DNA of 64,000 bases from Kingdonia uniflora (taxonomy: Eukaryota; Streptophyta; Magnoliopsida; Ranunculales; Circaeasteraceae): assembly GCA_014058105.1 (NCBI GenBank), contig JACGCM010000012.1, positions 806,001-870,000 of the forward strand, in the 5' to 3' direction. A program made the position numbers and the translations under genes. The notes under the pieces were generated by a model. The model saw nothing but the letters and a program-made list of their open reading frames with translations, was not told the DNA's origin and ran no database searches. Shown here in pieces: positions 1 through 12,046 of the stretch (position 1 is its first letter; every line of letters starts with the position of its first letter).

Positions 1-405
1 CTGGCTTACGGTACAGATGCAATAATCCCTACTCAGTACCATCACCCTATCCGTGACCATACCATGACCGATGAATAAAATGAATTCCAGTTGGCATGTA
101 ATATGAATTGGATCGAAGAGACTCAGGACAAAGCAGTCATAAATTTGGGAAGATACCACCAAGCTTTAGCCTAATCTTATAACAAACGCATTCGGCATAG
201 AGAGTTTGAAATCAAGGATCTGGTCCTCTAAGAGATCCCCAAACATCGTAAAGAGCTCAACATAGGGAAATTATTCAAAAACTAGGAAGGTCCTTTTGTC
301 ATTATCGGAAAAACCAGCCTCGGTTCCTACGACCTCGCCACCGAGCATGGTGAGCAAATACTTAATCCTTGGAACACAAGGAGACTGAAGTTGTATCGCA
401 GATAA
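1..405 (+). pseudogene. Integrase C-terminal remnant of Tat-1 pol
   Basis: Frame 1 reads LAYGTDAIIP at the start, later YNKRIRHREFEIKDLVL, GKLFKN, EGPFVI and WNTRRLKLYRR before a stop at 403-405. These are the conserved steps of the plant gypsy integrase C-terminus: the LAYGTEA block, the GDLVLR block, the GKL..NWEGPY block and the terminal LK.YY block. At least four in-frame stops occur, near 76, 172, 228 and 284. One replaces the tryptophan of NWEGP. The gene is dead, and the catalytic core lies upstream of the window. Confidence 0.85.
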
Positions 406-499
406 CAAGTCTGTCACAATGTACTTTGCTTCAATCAATCCATCATTTTGTATGACGATCTCACATCAATGAAAGACTTATGTTTGATCTCGTATATCT

Positions 500-1170
500 G
501 AGCATTTTATCTATATTATAGTACCTTTTCTAATATATCCAACAAGTCCTTTTAAACACAGATTACAGATCATTTGTTGCTTCGGCCAAATCGATCGTCA
601 AAATACATTACAGATCGTTTGTTGCTTAGGCCAAACCGATCTATCTAATCACATTCGCGGTACGTCAATCTTAGACCAATGAAATACATGTGTTCGATTG
701 CCCTACCTTACAATACTTTTTCTAATATATCCAACAAGTACTTCTAAACACAGATTACATATCGTTGTTTCTTCGGCCAAACCGATCATCTAAATACATT
801 ACAGATCGTTTGTCGCTTAGGCCAAACCGATCTATCTAAGCACATTTCGCAGTACGTCAATCTTACACCAATGAAATACTTGTGTTTGATTGTCCTACCT
901 TACAGTACTTTTTCTAATATATCCAACAAGTACTTTTATGCACAGATTACAGATCATTTATTGTTTCGACCAAATCGATCGTCTAAACTACATTACAGAT
1001 CATTTGTTGCTTCGGCCAAATCGATCATCTAAATACATTACAGATCGTTTGTTGCTTCGGCCAAATTGATCATCTATACTATATTACGGATCGTTTGCTA
1101 CTTCGGGCAAACTGATCATCTCATACATCGCAGATTGTTTACCACTTTGGTCAAACCGATCACATATCGC
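500..1170 (+). repeat. Tandem repeat tract downstream of Tat-1 pol
   Basis: A unit of about 42-45 bp containing CAGATCGTTTGTTGCTTCGG and CCAAACCGATC recurs at least ten times between about 560 and 1160. It is embedded in a longer unit of about 190 bp, marked by the phrase TTTTCTAATATATCCAACAA near 528, 719 and 909. Copies differ by scattered substitutions. The tract lies between the pol stop and the end of the antisense gene, where Tat/Ogre elements are known to carry tandem repeats. Confidence 0.8.
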
Positions 1171-1346
1171 GCTACTTTCCATACATTATCGTTGGTACTT
1201 TATACGGTTAGCACGGTTAACTGTTTCGTCCTTAAATATTGCTTCATGCATCTATATTGTTATTCTTGTTGCATATATATACAACATAATCACATTCCTC
1301 ACTCCTCGCTAGAGCTATCACTTGAAATGTTACCTACATTAGAAGG

Positions 1347-4336
1347 TCATACCACGTCCCTTACATCACTTCTATGTAACTTCTGACAGATGAATTCTTG
1401 CATTCTCACCACAACAATCTTCTTTCCCTCCCCAACCATTCTCTGTTTAAACGATCTGATACTAAAAATCTTGGGCTCTAAATATATAGATCGGATTACC
1501 TCCATCTCACATTCTGGACCTTGAGCAGTCAAACCATCGTATACCCTCTGACTTTTAGCTTCCAATCTCTTCAATTTAGCCATAAAGAATGATATTACTG
1601 TAACCATCTCCCTCTCGTGACTTCCTGCCTCATTTTTTACCTGTTTACTGATAAGGAGTTCGCTCAGTTTGTGTTGCACTTTCCAGTTGCGTGCAATGAT
1701 CGTCCACTCGTCACTTTACCCGACACACATCCAAATTCTAAGCTTTCAGCACTGTCATAAATTGGTCCATATGATAAATTATAGATATTGAATTTTCATA
1801 ACCTGCACATTCTACCCTCTTTGAATCATAACTTATCTCCAACTGCAACAGATCCTCATCTAACTTCGTATTCGAGCTTCGAAGTCTATCATTTTCGAAC
1901 TGATATTCATGTATGTCCAGATGCTACGACTGCACAGTCTGCTCTAGCTCACATATTTTGTTCCAATCCATTTTTATGACTTTATTTTGTTCCGACGACC
2001 TTACCTCATACTTACGAGTGCAAACTCGAACATCGCTTATCTCTGCCTTGAGCTTATTAACTTGGAACTGCAACTCTTTCACATTTTCCTTCCCCATCCA
2101 AAGTGACCAGTAGTTGTATAATTTTCGTTCCCGCAGACAACACTTCAGTATATCGTTGACTAGCTCGTCCCGAGCTATTTCCAACTATAACACCCTTTTG
2201 TCTTATCTCCTCTTCTAAAATCCCGCAGACAACACTTCAGCATATCGTTGACTAGCTCGTCCTGAGCTATTTCCAACTATAACACCATTTTCTCTTATCT
2301 CATCTTCTAAAATCTCTATCCTTCTCAAACTGATAGTTAATGCTGCCTCTTTATCTCGTAGAGTATCAGTCAGGAGGGTTACTGTATTTCGTTCTTCCGA
2401 CATCTCCACCCTCAATTTTTCTTCTACTTCAGTGACACTATCTCGGGCACCCTGACTCAATCTTAGCTCAGTGCTCATTTGTTCATTCTTGGCATGTAAC
2501 ACGTCGTATTAACTTTTTATAGCAGCCAGATCAACATATCACAATAGATTACATTTATAATAGTTCTTCATAACAACAGAGTACATATCATCAACACTCA
2601 ATCCAAAACATTAGTACGATTTGATGAAGTGGTCTCTTTCCACTAATACTGCTGCAACCGCATCAGACATGAGCTTGTCATGCTTTGATAACTTATTGAA
2701 CTTCTCTACAGCTGTGGTAATATCTGCAGCCCTTATCTCCCTCTCCAACTGAAGGTCACTCTCGAGCTCTATTACGTGAGCTGACTGAGCCTCGAACTTT
2801 GCCGTTAGAGCACCAAGTTCTTGGCCCCTCTTATCCAGGCATTGTCTTGCTCCCTTCATCAGCGTTGAGGGCCGCCAATACAAAAAGAAGGAAGAGTCAG
2901 TTAAACAGCTTCACTCAGTTCGAAGGTCACATCAAGTAACAATTTTCAACCGCATACTGCGAACGTATGCTCGAGATACTCATCCTCGAGCTACTGCGAG
3001 TTTGTCCCAGCCATATGACAGTACCTCCGCTCCAAATCTTGTATCTCGGCCGCAACATGAGGGTTAGTTCGGTGATTGTCCTCCTCCAAAAGCCATTTTG
3101 TCTTCAACAAACTCTTCCCAGTGCCCCCAAGCGCAGACATGATTACTTTAGGTTTTTCCTTCACGCTACCAGCAGCGGGCTTGCGATCTCTTGTTCTGTG
3201 GGCACAACCCTAGCAGCTGAGGTACTTTGCTACCCTGGCTTTTAAACTTTACGAGTGACCCATTTGGTCGTCTGAGGTACAAACGGTGGAGGACTAAGCA
3301 AGTCAGCAATAGTCTTTACAGCTTTTCCCTTAGCCATAACTCATTTTTCGTGAGCTCGCTAAACTATTGGCACTACCGAATCTACTCTTTTGTGTCTTCG
3401 GATACCCAATTCACTAAGTACCTCTGTTAGCTTGTCTTGATCACGAGCAACACAATCAAACAGACTGGTCTTATCCAGAGTAGCCAACGATTTGGGTTCT
3501 ACTAATAAAAAGGAACAAAACATCAGTTCAACAACACGTTGACATAATTATCGACTATTTGAAGGTTGGTCAACACTACTTACTCGGATTATAATATCTA
3601 TGGTTCAGCTCGAGCGCTGGTTCATCTGGAACCTGCAAACAGTTACCTTCAACCCACACTAGGTGGTCGTTCCATGGTCTACCCGCAGATTCAAAATCAA
3701 AGAACTTCGGCCTAGCTGAATCACTATACAGGTAACCACTACCCCGACTCTCCATATACTTAAACGTATAAAACTTCAAAACACCTTCAGTTGCGAACTG
3801 CTTCGCAGTCCCTTCCTACCTCCATTTTTCATTCAGTGGCTTACACACCCTCATCATCTCATATACATTCCCATTTAGATAGGCAGGGCAGGACTGTAAT
3901 GCATTTATGACCCCTTTCTGATAATAGGTCAGCAGAATTCTAAGGCCGTATATGACCTGATTCAAGAAACATAAAACCCCCCACTTGGGCCTGATAACCC
4001 AAGCCCATTGTAATACGAGAGGTTAACCCCCTTATTAATACCTTTATCCTTCTTCCACTTTTCAAAACATGGAACTTGACGGTATGTTGCTTCCTCCCCT
4101 TTTTCGGAGACATAGGCTCTGAACTAGAGACCTTGGTCCTCCATGTACCTCTCCCACTCTCCTGGAAATTTCTTTTTATTTCTCAAGTACTCTTTCCCTA
4201 CATTCACCCCCTCAGGGTATATGATAAGGACTCTTTTTTTTTTCTCCCTTTCATCTTCCCTCTCCTTTACGCCCTCAAATCTACTAGGCCCCACCACCTC
4301 TATCGTCGTTCCTACACTATTAATAGTTTCCTCCAT
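1347..4336 (-). pseudogene. Tat-1 antisense ORF-c: gypsy-type-transposon-like N-terminus with long coiled coil
   Basis: The ATG is at 4336 (MEETINSVGTT). The N-terminal third, broken by stops, continues through CFEKWKKDKG and SCPAYLNGNVYEMMRVC to FYTFKYMESRGSGYLYSDS and WNDHLVWVEGNCL near 3640-3900. This matches the equivalent region of the antisense genes in Tat-2 and Tat-3. I relate it to the plant family called putative gypsy type transposon, from memory and unverified. The rest (about 2883-1347) is Glu/Lys/Leu-rich coiled coil in several frames, consistent with exons plus frameshifts. The function of such antisense proteins is unknown. Confidence 0.6.
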
Positions 4337-4993
4337 TACATTGCACTCGTCCCCCTTCCTGAAGATGATGTTTCCTCAGAACTGGACGATACTACGAATT
4401 TGCTAGTAGGAATACTAGGTTTAGAACGTATACTGAACCTACAGATACAAAGACATATTTTATCATTATTGCTGCATTATAAATAGTACAAATAGACCCA
4501 CCTTCTACCTAGTCAACACGTCTATTTTCCTAATCCCCAAAACAATAAAGCTAAAATCAAATCATTTCAAATTTCCCTCTTCTTCTCCAGCACACGTATT
4601 TTCTCTTTCTAATAGGATCACAATATATACCACAATTCCTACATTATATGTCTTCTCTTATATTTATTTTCAAAACCCCATATTCTAAAACCAACTATAC
4701 AGGTTACTAAAGTTTACAGATTACTACATGACATAGATTACTCATAAATCAAATAAACAAAAGTTTTTCATCACCAACCTGTACTTGCAGAACTACAATC
4801 TTCTACTTTACCTCAACGTCTCTTCGAATGCGAGCATTCCCGTCGCCTCTCAAGCAATCTCCTATTACTCAATGAAGATTTCTTTCTCAAATCACAATCA
4901 ACACTCAAACGCTTCCTTTCCTTGATAATGATATTTGCACTACTTTTTTCTCTCTCTAAAACTGTAGACAATTTATGAGGGAGAGAGAGACGA

Positions 4994-5002
4994 GTTTTTA
5001 TA
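4994..5002 (-). promoter_or_regulatory. TATA-like box upstream of Tat-1 ORF-c
   Basis: TATAAAAAC on the minus strand, in a CT/GA-rich stretch about 660 bp before the ORF-c ATG. Tat-2 has TATAAACA at the matching position (12441-12448). Position and conservation are the only evidence. Confidence 0.4.
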
Positions 5003-5464
5003 CTCTCTTTCAGTTTATGAAACGACGGCTCCTTCTGACACGTGTCAGTCATCCCCACTGTTACTGCAAGCACGTCTTTTTGTTTTACAGCATCATCATG
5101 ACTTATGTGATAACGTTTGCCATCATCACGTTTATCTTTGTTATCTACCATTACCAATCCTACACCTTTTCTCAGTCCAGTACCAAAATGACCAATCATC
5201 TTACTTATACTCTATCAAGATCGTACAAACATTCCTAAAATAACTCAATTTCCAAAAATCTGAAGATATCTATACAGTTGTTAAAATCCTACAACTGTCA
5301 TGCACAATATCAATACATAATCAATATAGCAGAATACTTTATTAAACCAGATCGAAACATCACATACTTTATTCTCTCACGATCCCTCACATTACATTTA
5401 TTTAAATTCAACCACAGAATACTCCCACAAACAGATTACTATTAACAAGTCTCAAGACTTCGAG

Positions 5465-5825
5465 CTCACCGAGCTCCCCAGCTACATCTAAAGCTACCCT
5501 GATGGTTTGGTTGCCCGCATAAAATTAACTCCCCATTTGCTGCCCTTACATCCTCTTCTACGATCTTATCGCATGCGAGCTGTCAAACTGTCGGCTCTCG
5601 CACCCGGGGATCCAGTAGAGACTTACAGAAAATATTGTACCAAACAAAGCAATCATGTTCGACACGCCTGCCTTCATCATCCAATCCGACCAGATTCAAT
5701 GGCCATTCCAGAAGAATAGCATTATAAGGCAATTGACGAAAATAACGTTAACGAAGTTCAACAACCTTGATATAAAATCGGCCATCCGCCGCCTACTGCG
5801 TACGCTGAGAACGAGTCCTCACCAT
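5465..5825 (-). pseudogene. Tat-1 antisense ORF-b, about 110 residues, unknown function
   Basis: The ATG at 5825 gives MVRTRSQRTQ, then a stop, and the similarity resumes in shifted frames: YIKVVELR, then GLDDEGRRVEHDCFVWYNI, then LLDPRVREPTV, KIVEEDVRAANGEL and CGQP. Each block aligns in order with Tat-2 ORF-b (MAKTRSERAG, IKIAEVRE, GLDSRARELEIG, ILEPAARKMVVG, KIPEEDVRIDGGKL, GSP). The shared order across two separate copies argues for a real protein family. I do not recognise it. Confidence 0.55.
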
Positions 5826-6583
5826 GCTCGAACACAATAACTCCAAAACAATGCAAATAACAACATCAAGGAATCCTTACTTATAGCCAAAAGAATATTT
5901 CTGCAGAATCAGCCACCCCACAGATTACCCTAAAAAAATATATTTTTGTGAACATTTTTGGAGCAGCAGAATATTTATACAGAATATTGTGACAGAACAT
6001 TATTCCCATAACACAAAGTATCCCCTTAGATGTTATACATAACAACAAACAAGACAACAGCTAGCTCCGCAGTCTCACATATAGCTGTACATCAACCCTG
6101 TCACCCAGCTCGCATAAATCTCACATCAAGTCGTTCTCCTCACCACATTCTCGACCTCCTCTAAATTTTACCTCAACTCTCACTATCATTTTCCCTCCAT
6201 ACCCATGACACCTACACATCTGTGTTACCAAGGCCTAAGGTACAAATAGAAAGTGAAACAAACAAGCTTGAGATAAAGTAGCATCATAATAGAACACAAA
6301 TATTTCATTCAGTCCAAAAGTTTTTCTTACAACATAATACAAAGATTTTACAGACTACTTCAATTTACATCAAGTATCAGCTCGTAATGCTTTTCTTAGC
6401 GCTAACAATCAATAGAAGAAGCAGATTCTAAATTTTGATCCCATACTACAAGACGCATGGAAGTTCGAAATAGGAATCACAGATGAAAGATCTTCTTCAT
6501 GGCCAAAGAGCTATGACCCATGGAAGAAAATGATCATATGCATCCTCCTCACTTCCCCGCATGCTAGAGACAGACGGAAGGCC

Positions 6584-6922
6584 TTATTTCATTAACAAGG
6601 CCCACTCATTATCAAGATATCGACGAGACTCCCTCGGCCGAATGCCTACCGCTTCACCATTAGTTGTAATAGCTTCTTCCACCAACAGTCGAAGACCGTT
6701 ATGACGTTCCACCTCAGATGTCAACAGGTAATAAAAATGTACCATTTGGTAGTAATTATCCTCTACCTCCATCACTTCTTCATAAGACATATGATGAAAA
6801 GTGGGAGAAATGGGAATTGGAGTAGGCAGATGCATCGGTTGATAACCAAAATACCGTATACGCAATTCCTCCATCTTCTTCCGGATCCTAGACTCTCGGG
6901 CCTGAGTCCTAGTCGTCACCAT
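6584..6922 (-). CDS. Tat-1 antisense ORF-a, 112-residue protein of unknown function
   Basis: An uninterrupted ORF with a true ATG at 6922: MVTTRTQARESRIRKKMEEL at the start, then ELRIRYFGYQPMHLPTPIPI, SPTFHHMSYEEVMEVEDNYY and a VEEA-type helix near the end. The N-terminus is basic and the rest mixed, with no membrane segment or known motif. It aligns along nearly its whole length with the ORF at 14147-14479 in Tat-2 (shared RYF, PTPI/PMPI, SP/VPPT, EEV.E.EDN.Y, F.Y). A TATA-like box lies about 65 bp upstream. It is the first antisense ORF of the cassette, followed by ORF-b and ORF-c. Function unknown. Confidence 0.6.
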   Translation of the reverse strand: MVTTRTQARESRIRKKMEELRIRYFGYQPMHLPTPIPISPTFHHMSYEEVMEVEDNYYQMVHFYYLLTSEVERHNGLRLLVEEAITTNGEAVGIRPRESRRYLDNEWALLMK

Positions 6923-6984
6923 TTTACCACAGTAAACAAAGAGGGCAGAGACGAAGTGTTTGCTCTACCACTTAACTCAGAGTA

Positions 6985-6993
6985 CCTTTTATA
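6985..6993 (-). promoter_or_regulatory. TATA box for Tat-1 ORF-a
   Basis: TATAAAAGG on the minus strand, 63 bp before the ORF-a ATG. That spacing suits a plant core promoter with a short leader. Tat-2 has TATAAATAG at the matching place. Confidence 0.5.
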
Positions 6994-7211
6994 TGCGGGT
7001 TAGCATTTAAAGTATACTCTCCAAATTCTCAACATCAAAAGGATTCCCCATGCAACAATATTTGACTATAGTCATTGGTTCTAGGAAACCAAACAAACAC
7101 CAATAGAGATTCATGAATATATATTGGAAATGAACCTAAGACATAACTACAACATTTAATGATACTTCTCTACCAACACCACTCGCCAAGAATCATTCTC
7201 GCACTATTGGC

Positions 7212-7225
7212 TGAGAGGGGACGGT
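7212..7225 (+). other. Polypurine tract of Tat-1
   Basis: TGAGAGGGGACGGT directly before an LTR start TGTAGTGGCTTATTC. The Tat-2 counterpart is TGCGAGGGGGCAAT before TATAGGGACTTATCC, and in Tat-4 GAGAATAGGGCAAT precedes TGTAGTAG. A degraded second copy (GGTTGAGAGCCATCT then TGTAATAGC) lies near 7381-7396. Confidence 0.6.
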
Positions 7226-7960
7226 TGTAGTGGCTTATTCCGTATCTCGAGCTCATGCTTCATCTTCGAACTACAGACGAACTTTCGGCCTCAACAACAG
7301 AGTACGTGGCACAATCATAAACATGTATGGAATGATTTTCTCAACCAATGCCACTCATCCCTAACGACACTCATGTTATTGGTTGAGAGCCATCTTGTAA
7401 TAGCTAATTTTGTATATTGGACTCAAGCCTCATCCTCGATCTTATCAGCATACAGGAAGCACTACTAAAGACGTAAACAAACTTTTCTCAGTTCGAGACA
7501 TCACTTTTGACCTCTACACCAACCGTTCGACTTGTGTGAAGCACACAGTCAGCAATAGGGCCATTGTACAACAATAAAGGTCAGAACGTTACATAATCTG
7601 GTCAAAAAATACCTCACACTTACTTTATAACGTCCATCATTAAGGGACTTTATGGTCGTCAAATGGTCATATTAGAGGACCTATAAGAAGACCTGGAGAA
7701 CTGCAGATGAAAGACAAAACATTCACCATAAAATAGTTTCTACTCTATCATCCTACATTCTCAGAATGATTATTGTAATAAACTAGCAATCTCAATAAGA
7801 TCTTCACTTTCTCAAAATCCTCAGGATAGGTCGTGGTTTCTAACCTATTCAAAGGTTTTCCACACAAAATCATCTTGTTGTTTACTGTCTATTATTCTTG
7901 AATGTTCTGAATACATTTAGTGCAAAGGCTAAGTCCAAATCTCGAAACTAGGCTATTACA
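7226..7960 (+). repeat. 3' LTR of Tat-1, with a duplicated start
   Basis: Starts TGTAGTGG after the purine tract and ends GGCTATTACA at 7960. A second start, TGTAATAGC at 7396, leaves 565 bp, close to the 577 bp of the Tat-2 LTR; 7226-7395 therefore looks like a partial duplication. Near 7830-7870 the words TCGTGGTTT and TTCAAAGGTTTTC match 15240-15280 of the Tat-2 LTR. The flank GTCAC at 7961 is the presumed target duplication; its partner lies outside the window. Confidence 0.6.
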
Positions 7961-8300
7961 GTCACCACTTTCTTTTTCTCAGGACATCCAGTCCATAGGA
8001 AGTTTTTGATTATGCTTTCACACTCCTTAATGATGTTGGGAGGCCATCTGTATATAAACATGTTATAAATAGGACAACTTCATAAGATATACTTGATCAA
8101 TATCAATCTCCCCTGGTAAGATAAAAGCCTGCTTATCCATCCTGCAACCTTTTTCCTAATTTTATCAACAAGAAGTCTTAAGTAGATATGCTTAAATTTA
8201 CCCTGAACCAAGGGCACCCCCAAGTAGGTTTCAGGAAAGCATTCTGCTTGAAAGCCAAACAGCTCCAAACAATTAAAAGGTAACATGGGTTTTTGTTATC
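7961..8300 (-). pseudogene. LINE (L1-type) reverse-transcriptase C-terminal fragment
   Basis: The minus strand reads ELFGFQAECFPETYLGVPL, VDKIRKKVAGWISRLLSYQG, RLILIKYIL, a stop, then CPIYNMFIYRWPPNIIKECE and KNFLWTGCPEKKKVVT. This is the familiar plant LINE order YLGVPL, W...LLS.AGR..LI, PIY.M....P, I...F.W. The frame is cut exactly at 7961 by the Tat-1 LTR, so the LINE was the target. Upstream of 8300 the similarity ends. Confidence 0.85.
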
Positions 8301-8364
8301 CAACCGAGTCAAGGTCAAAATCGGTATTATTACAACCGATTTGTTGACCTTTTGATAACGTGCT

Positions 8365-8411
8365 GACGTCATGCACACTACCCATATACATGGGTGAAGT
8401 TGTGCTGTGGA
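8365..8411 (+). repeat. Short direct repeat, left copy, flanking Tat-2
   Basis: CACACTACCCATATACATGG, then GTGAAGTTGTGCTGTGG and ATCTCAAAC. A diverged copy occurs at 15400-15446, just beyond the Tat-2 LTR (about 39 of 46 bases by eye). It is too long for an LTR-element target duplication. Origin unclear. Confidence 0.5.
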
Positions 8412-8566
8412 TCTCAAACATACCAGGTTGCCTCCCTCGCTCTTTCAAGTCTTTCGCCTTTCCATGCCATGCATTGCGTCACACGTGTCATCACCTCGTT
8501 ATGTTGCGCTATTGTTTCCGCTGCTTTATCTAGCTCATCTTTATTCACCATCCTCAGATTCTCCAA

Positions 8567-11500
8567 TTAAGCACGAAGTTCTACCAACTCCCAATCGTCC
8601 CCCTCACGTCCCCTAACAGGAGCCTTCCTCAACAACTCATCCTTCTTCCTCAACAAATTATCCTTCTTCCTCAACAACTCATCCTTCTTCCTCAACCACT
8701 TATCCTTTCCCCTGACCAACCCCTCTAACTCTCGCTCTCTGTAAAGAGTGATATCTAACTTATCTTGGCTCTTCCTTAAGCGTTCATTTCCTTTCTGTAC
8801 ATGAGCTTGAATCCGAGTTACATCCGTCTCCAACGCTTTAATTCGAACTGAAGGGTTAGCCACGTCACTTGTGGTGGTCAAGACCCCGACGCCATCTTTT
8901 TTCTTTTTTGATCTCTCTTCAGCCTCGACCTTTTGGACTTGCGAATTGGCCGCCGCCAAATCTGCCTTCAATTTGGCCACCCTCTCATTTAGTTCATCAC
9001 GCCATTTTTGAACCATGCAAAAATCAATATCTTTAGCAGGCAAGGCCTCACTTAATTGATCAACCACACTTTCGAAACGGGCCAGGTTAGCTCGTACTTT
9101 TTCAAGCACGTTGTCTTTCCTAGTCATTTCACTTTTCAATTGTTCAAGTGTACTTTTGGAACTTGCCAGATCAGTTTGAGTCTTCTCAAGCTCGTTTGTT
9201 TTCTGGTCATTCAGCCCTTCAAACTGGCCACAAAATCTCGTAGCTTTTTTTTGTCACTTCTAACGATTTGATACGGTATTAAGTGACGTCCGCCTTTTTA
9301 CCTTTCACCATGAACATATCAATTTTGCTTTTGAGGTTTGATATCTCAACCTGCGCCTCCGCGAGCTCATTTTGCACTCTTTCGATTTTGGCATCTTTTC
9401 CCTTGATATTCCAGATCAAGTCATCAACAGTTTATGTCGCCTTAGCAAACAGGATCTGTACTTTGACATGTTGATCCTTCCAATCTTCAGATGCCTCTCT
9501 AATCCTATCAAACTCTGCCGCAAACTCATAATTGTATTGGAGCATCTGCTGCTCGCTTAAGCGTACAATCTCTAATTCGACATACATCATAGATATAATA
9601 TATCAAGTTTGATTCAATAATACTTTACAAATACAATCAAAACATAATACACTTGAGTTTACAAACTTCTAGCAGATATCCATTTTTTGACATGCTATTA
9701 TTGTGAGACTGCTGCTTAACTTAAGGTCGAAGTATGGTCTCAGTTCGTTGGCAATAACATCTAAATCTACTTCAAGGTACACATTTTCTATGTTTTGATT
9801 TTCTAACACTTCAAAATTATTTGAAAATACTTGATTACCATCATTCCTAATCTGCTAATACATTTATGATCTATACCTATCTTATAATTTTACTTTGTAG
9901 CTCTAAAGTAATACGGCATACAAGTCAAATATTTCTTGCTCTTTTCTAACCTGTAGTTCCTCTTGCGAAGTCAACAAGGACGCTGAGGTATTTTTCTCCT
10001 TAGCGAGCTCATATTTTAAGTCCTCAATTCTAAGGCGCATATCCTTAAGTTCCTACAAATTAATATTTACAAACATCTCTTAGCCTATCCAAAAGTTATC
10101 CTACAAAATAATATTCCATACAATTGCAGTTTTCAAAACACGCAAACAAACTTTAAACAACTTTACTCTACCTTCTCATTATCTTCTCCCTCACGGTTCT
10201 CTAGATCAATTCTAAGAGAGACCGAATCCAACCCTGTTACCACACCTCCATCAACCGAGACCTCATCCTCTACCTCGTCCTCTTCAATGTAAGTACCTGC
10301 CATAATGGCTTTGAGGCTAACAACAGTGCACCCCAATTCTAGCAGCTTTCGCCCGAGTCTGTCCCAAGCAGCTGCAACATCATCTATATTTTTCTGCGTC
10401 TCATCAGTGAGCTCGCGTATCAACACCTTGTATGAAGCCTTCATAGAAACCAAGTGCTCCCGCTTCAACGCCAGGTCAGACTCAAGTTGAGCCACTTTCT
10501 TCTCAAGCTCGACACTCCTGTCCACGAGCTTAGCCCTTCCTTCCTCGAGCCCGAGGCATATTCCCTTCAACATCTGAGCAACCTACAACAGAACAAAATA
10601 TTTTTAGCTCGAAAACAAATACACGTTCACATATCTCCAAAACAACAACTTACTATCTTGCTCAGCTTTAACTGTGCGGAGGTAGTTAACTCCTCCGTAC
10701 CTCTTTGAGCTGCTAGCCTCAGCCTATTCACCACAGCCAGCAACTCATCTTCTCCTGCAGCTGGTCAACTTTCCACGACCTTCACTCTTATCACAGTAGC
10801 AGGAGGATCAACCCTCCTCTTTTTTGCCTTCCTCTCAACCTCACAACTCACCGTAGTACCGGAGGCCTAGCCACCCTTCACAACTTTATTCTTCGGGTGC
10901 TTTAGAGCTAACTTGCTTAAAGTTATCCCTACAAAAATATTATCCAGCGACATTTCTGTAGCCCTCGGCACTACCGGACGCTCTTCCCCATCCGCTTCTC
11001 TCTTCTTACTAGCCCCACACCCGTCATTGATCTCTTTGCCTGAAATTTTTGTACCTTCACTGACCTACTGTAAGCCCTTTTGTTTATGTTGATACCTAGC
11101 TCTTTGAAACCCGTCTCAAGTTCAACACCTTCTCTAGCTATAGTATCCAGCAATGATTCTTTTCTCGTCACCTTAGACCGAGGACCTGTAACATAACATA
11201 ATAAAATTGTTAAACCACATAAGTACCATACACTACAACAGTTCGATATTATACACTATTACTTATATTTCTTCAAAGTTCTATATACAAGTTCCATGGG
11301 TTCCTCGTCCATTCTTTGCAAACAGTCTCCTTTTACCCATATCATATTATCGTTTCAAACTCGACCTGCTGAATTCAGATAGAAAAAAAAAGGTCGAGAC
11401 AAACTCAAATAGAAATACGCGCCTCCATTTACAGCATAATATTTTACAGCATAGTACTGCAAAATACCCTCAGGAGTTATTCTCCTCTCCACCTCATTCT

Positions 11501-12046
11501 CCTCCCACAATATATTCAGAGTCTCACATACATTAATCACCTCTTCCACATGTTTTTATTCAATTGGGCAGGACAAGCTTCTATGGTATTCAGTATACCT
11601 TTAGCAAGGTTGCTTAGAGGCAATCTTAGCCAATATTACAACTGGGTTAGATATCACATAAACCCCTTGTCCAGGTCATTTTGGACGTTCCCATCAAAAT
11701 ACTCTAAAGATATCGATTCCTTCACCTTCCTCCTCTTTCTCTTCTGTTCTTAGTCAGGCAATACAAATAAATATTCTTCTCCACTCTCCACAGTACATCC
11801 TCTGAACAACCTCCCAGCATGTTCTACAGCATTATCCCATTTTCTACCTACACTAGCTTTAGATTTACAGAACTTTTTTAATAGATCAGAGTTCGGCGGG
11901 TACGATACTAATTTACCAGGGAAATCTAGAAATTGAGCAAATACTACTTCGTCCTCCCCCTCAGAGTCTACATTTACAAATTTGACAGTTTTGGACTCAA
12001 TCATACGAGCAGAGGTCGACGTCTCCATATCAGGTGTAGCCTCCAT
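8567..12046 (-). pseudogene. Tat-2 antisense ORF-c: multi-exon coiled-coil protein gene
   Basis: ATG at 12046 (MEATPDMETSTSARMIESKT). The N-terminal exon runs through a Tat-1-like block (EACPAQLNKNMW, ITPEGILQYYAVKYY, 11355-11600). Splice-like sites are visible: an acceptor TTACAG before GTCCTCGG at 11186, an intron between about 10650 and 10583, and a coil exon (ELKDMRLRIEDLKYELAKEK) at about 10053-9947. The exon at 10573-10163 has an EEDEVEDE acidic end. The last, 9139-8567, contains repeated RKKDELL/RKKDNLL heptads. It opposes the direction of pol. Frameshifts and stops make it a pseudogene. Confidence 0.6.

Larger units (their letters stand above)
1..7960 (+). mobile_element. Tat-1: 3' part of a Tat-type Ty3/gypsy retrotransposon
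   Basis: The 5' end lies outside the window. In order: the integrase tail ending at 405, a tandem-repeat tract, an antisense gene cassette (minus strand, 1347-6922), a purine-rich tract and an LTR ending in TACA at 7960. An antisense gene between pol and the 3' LTR, with tandem repeats after pol, is an established trait of the Tat/Ogre group. The LTR stops exactly where a LINE reverse-transcriptase reading frame begins on the other strand, which fixes the right boundary. The left boundary is unknown. Confidence 0.75.

Noticed and set aside
4813..5199. 128-codon minus-strand frame between ORF-b and ORF-c of Tat-1
   Set aside because: It spans the likely promoter and leader of ORF-c, has no counterpart in Tat-2 and no recognisable protein features.
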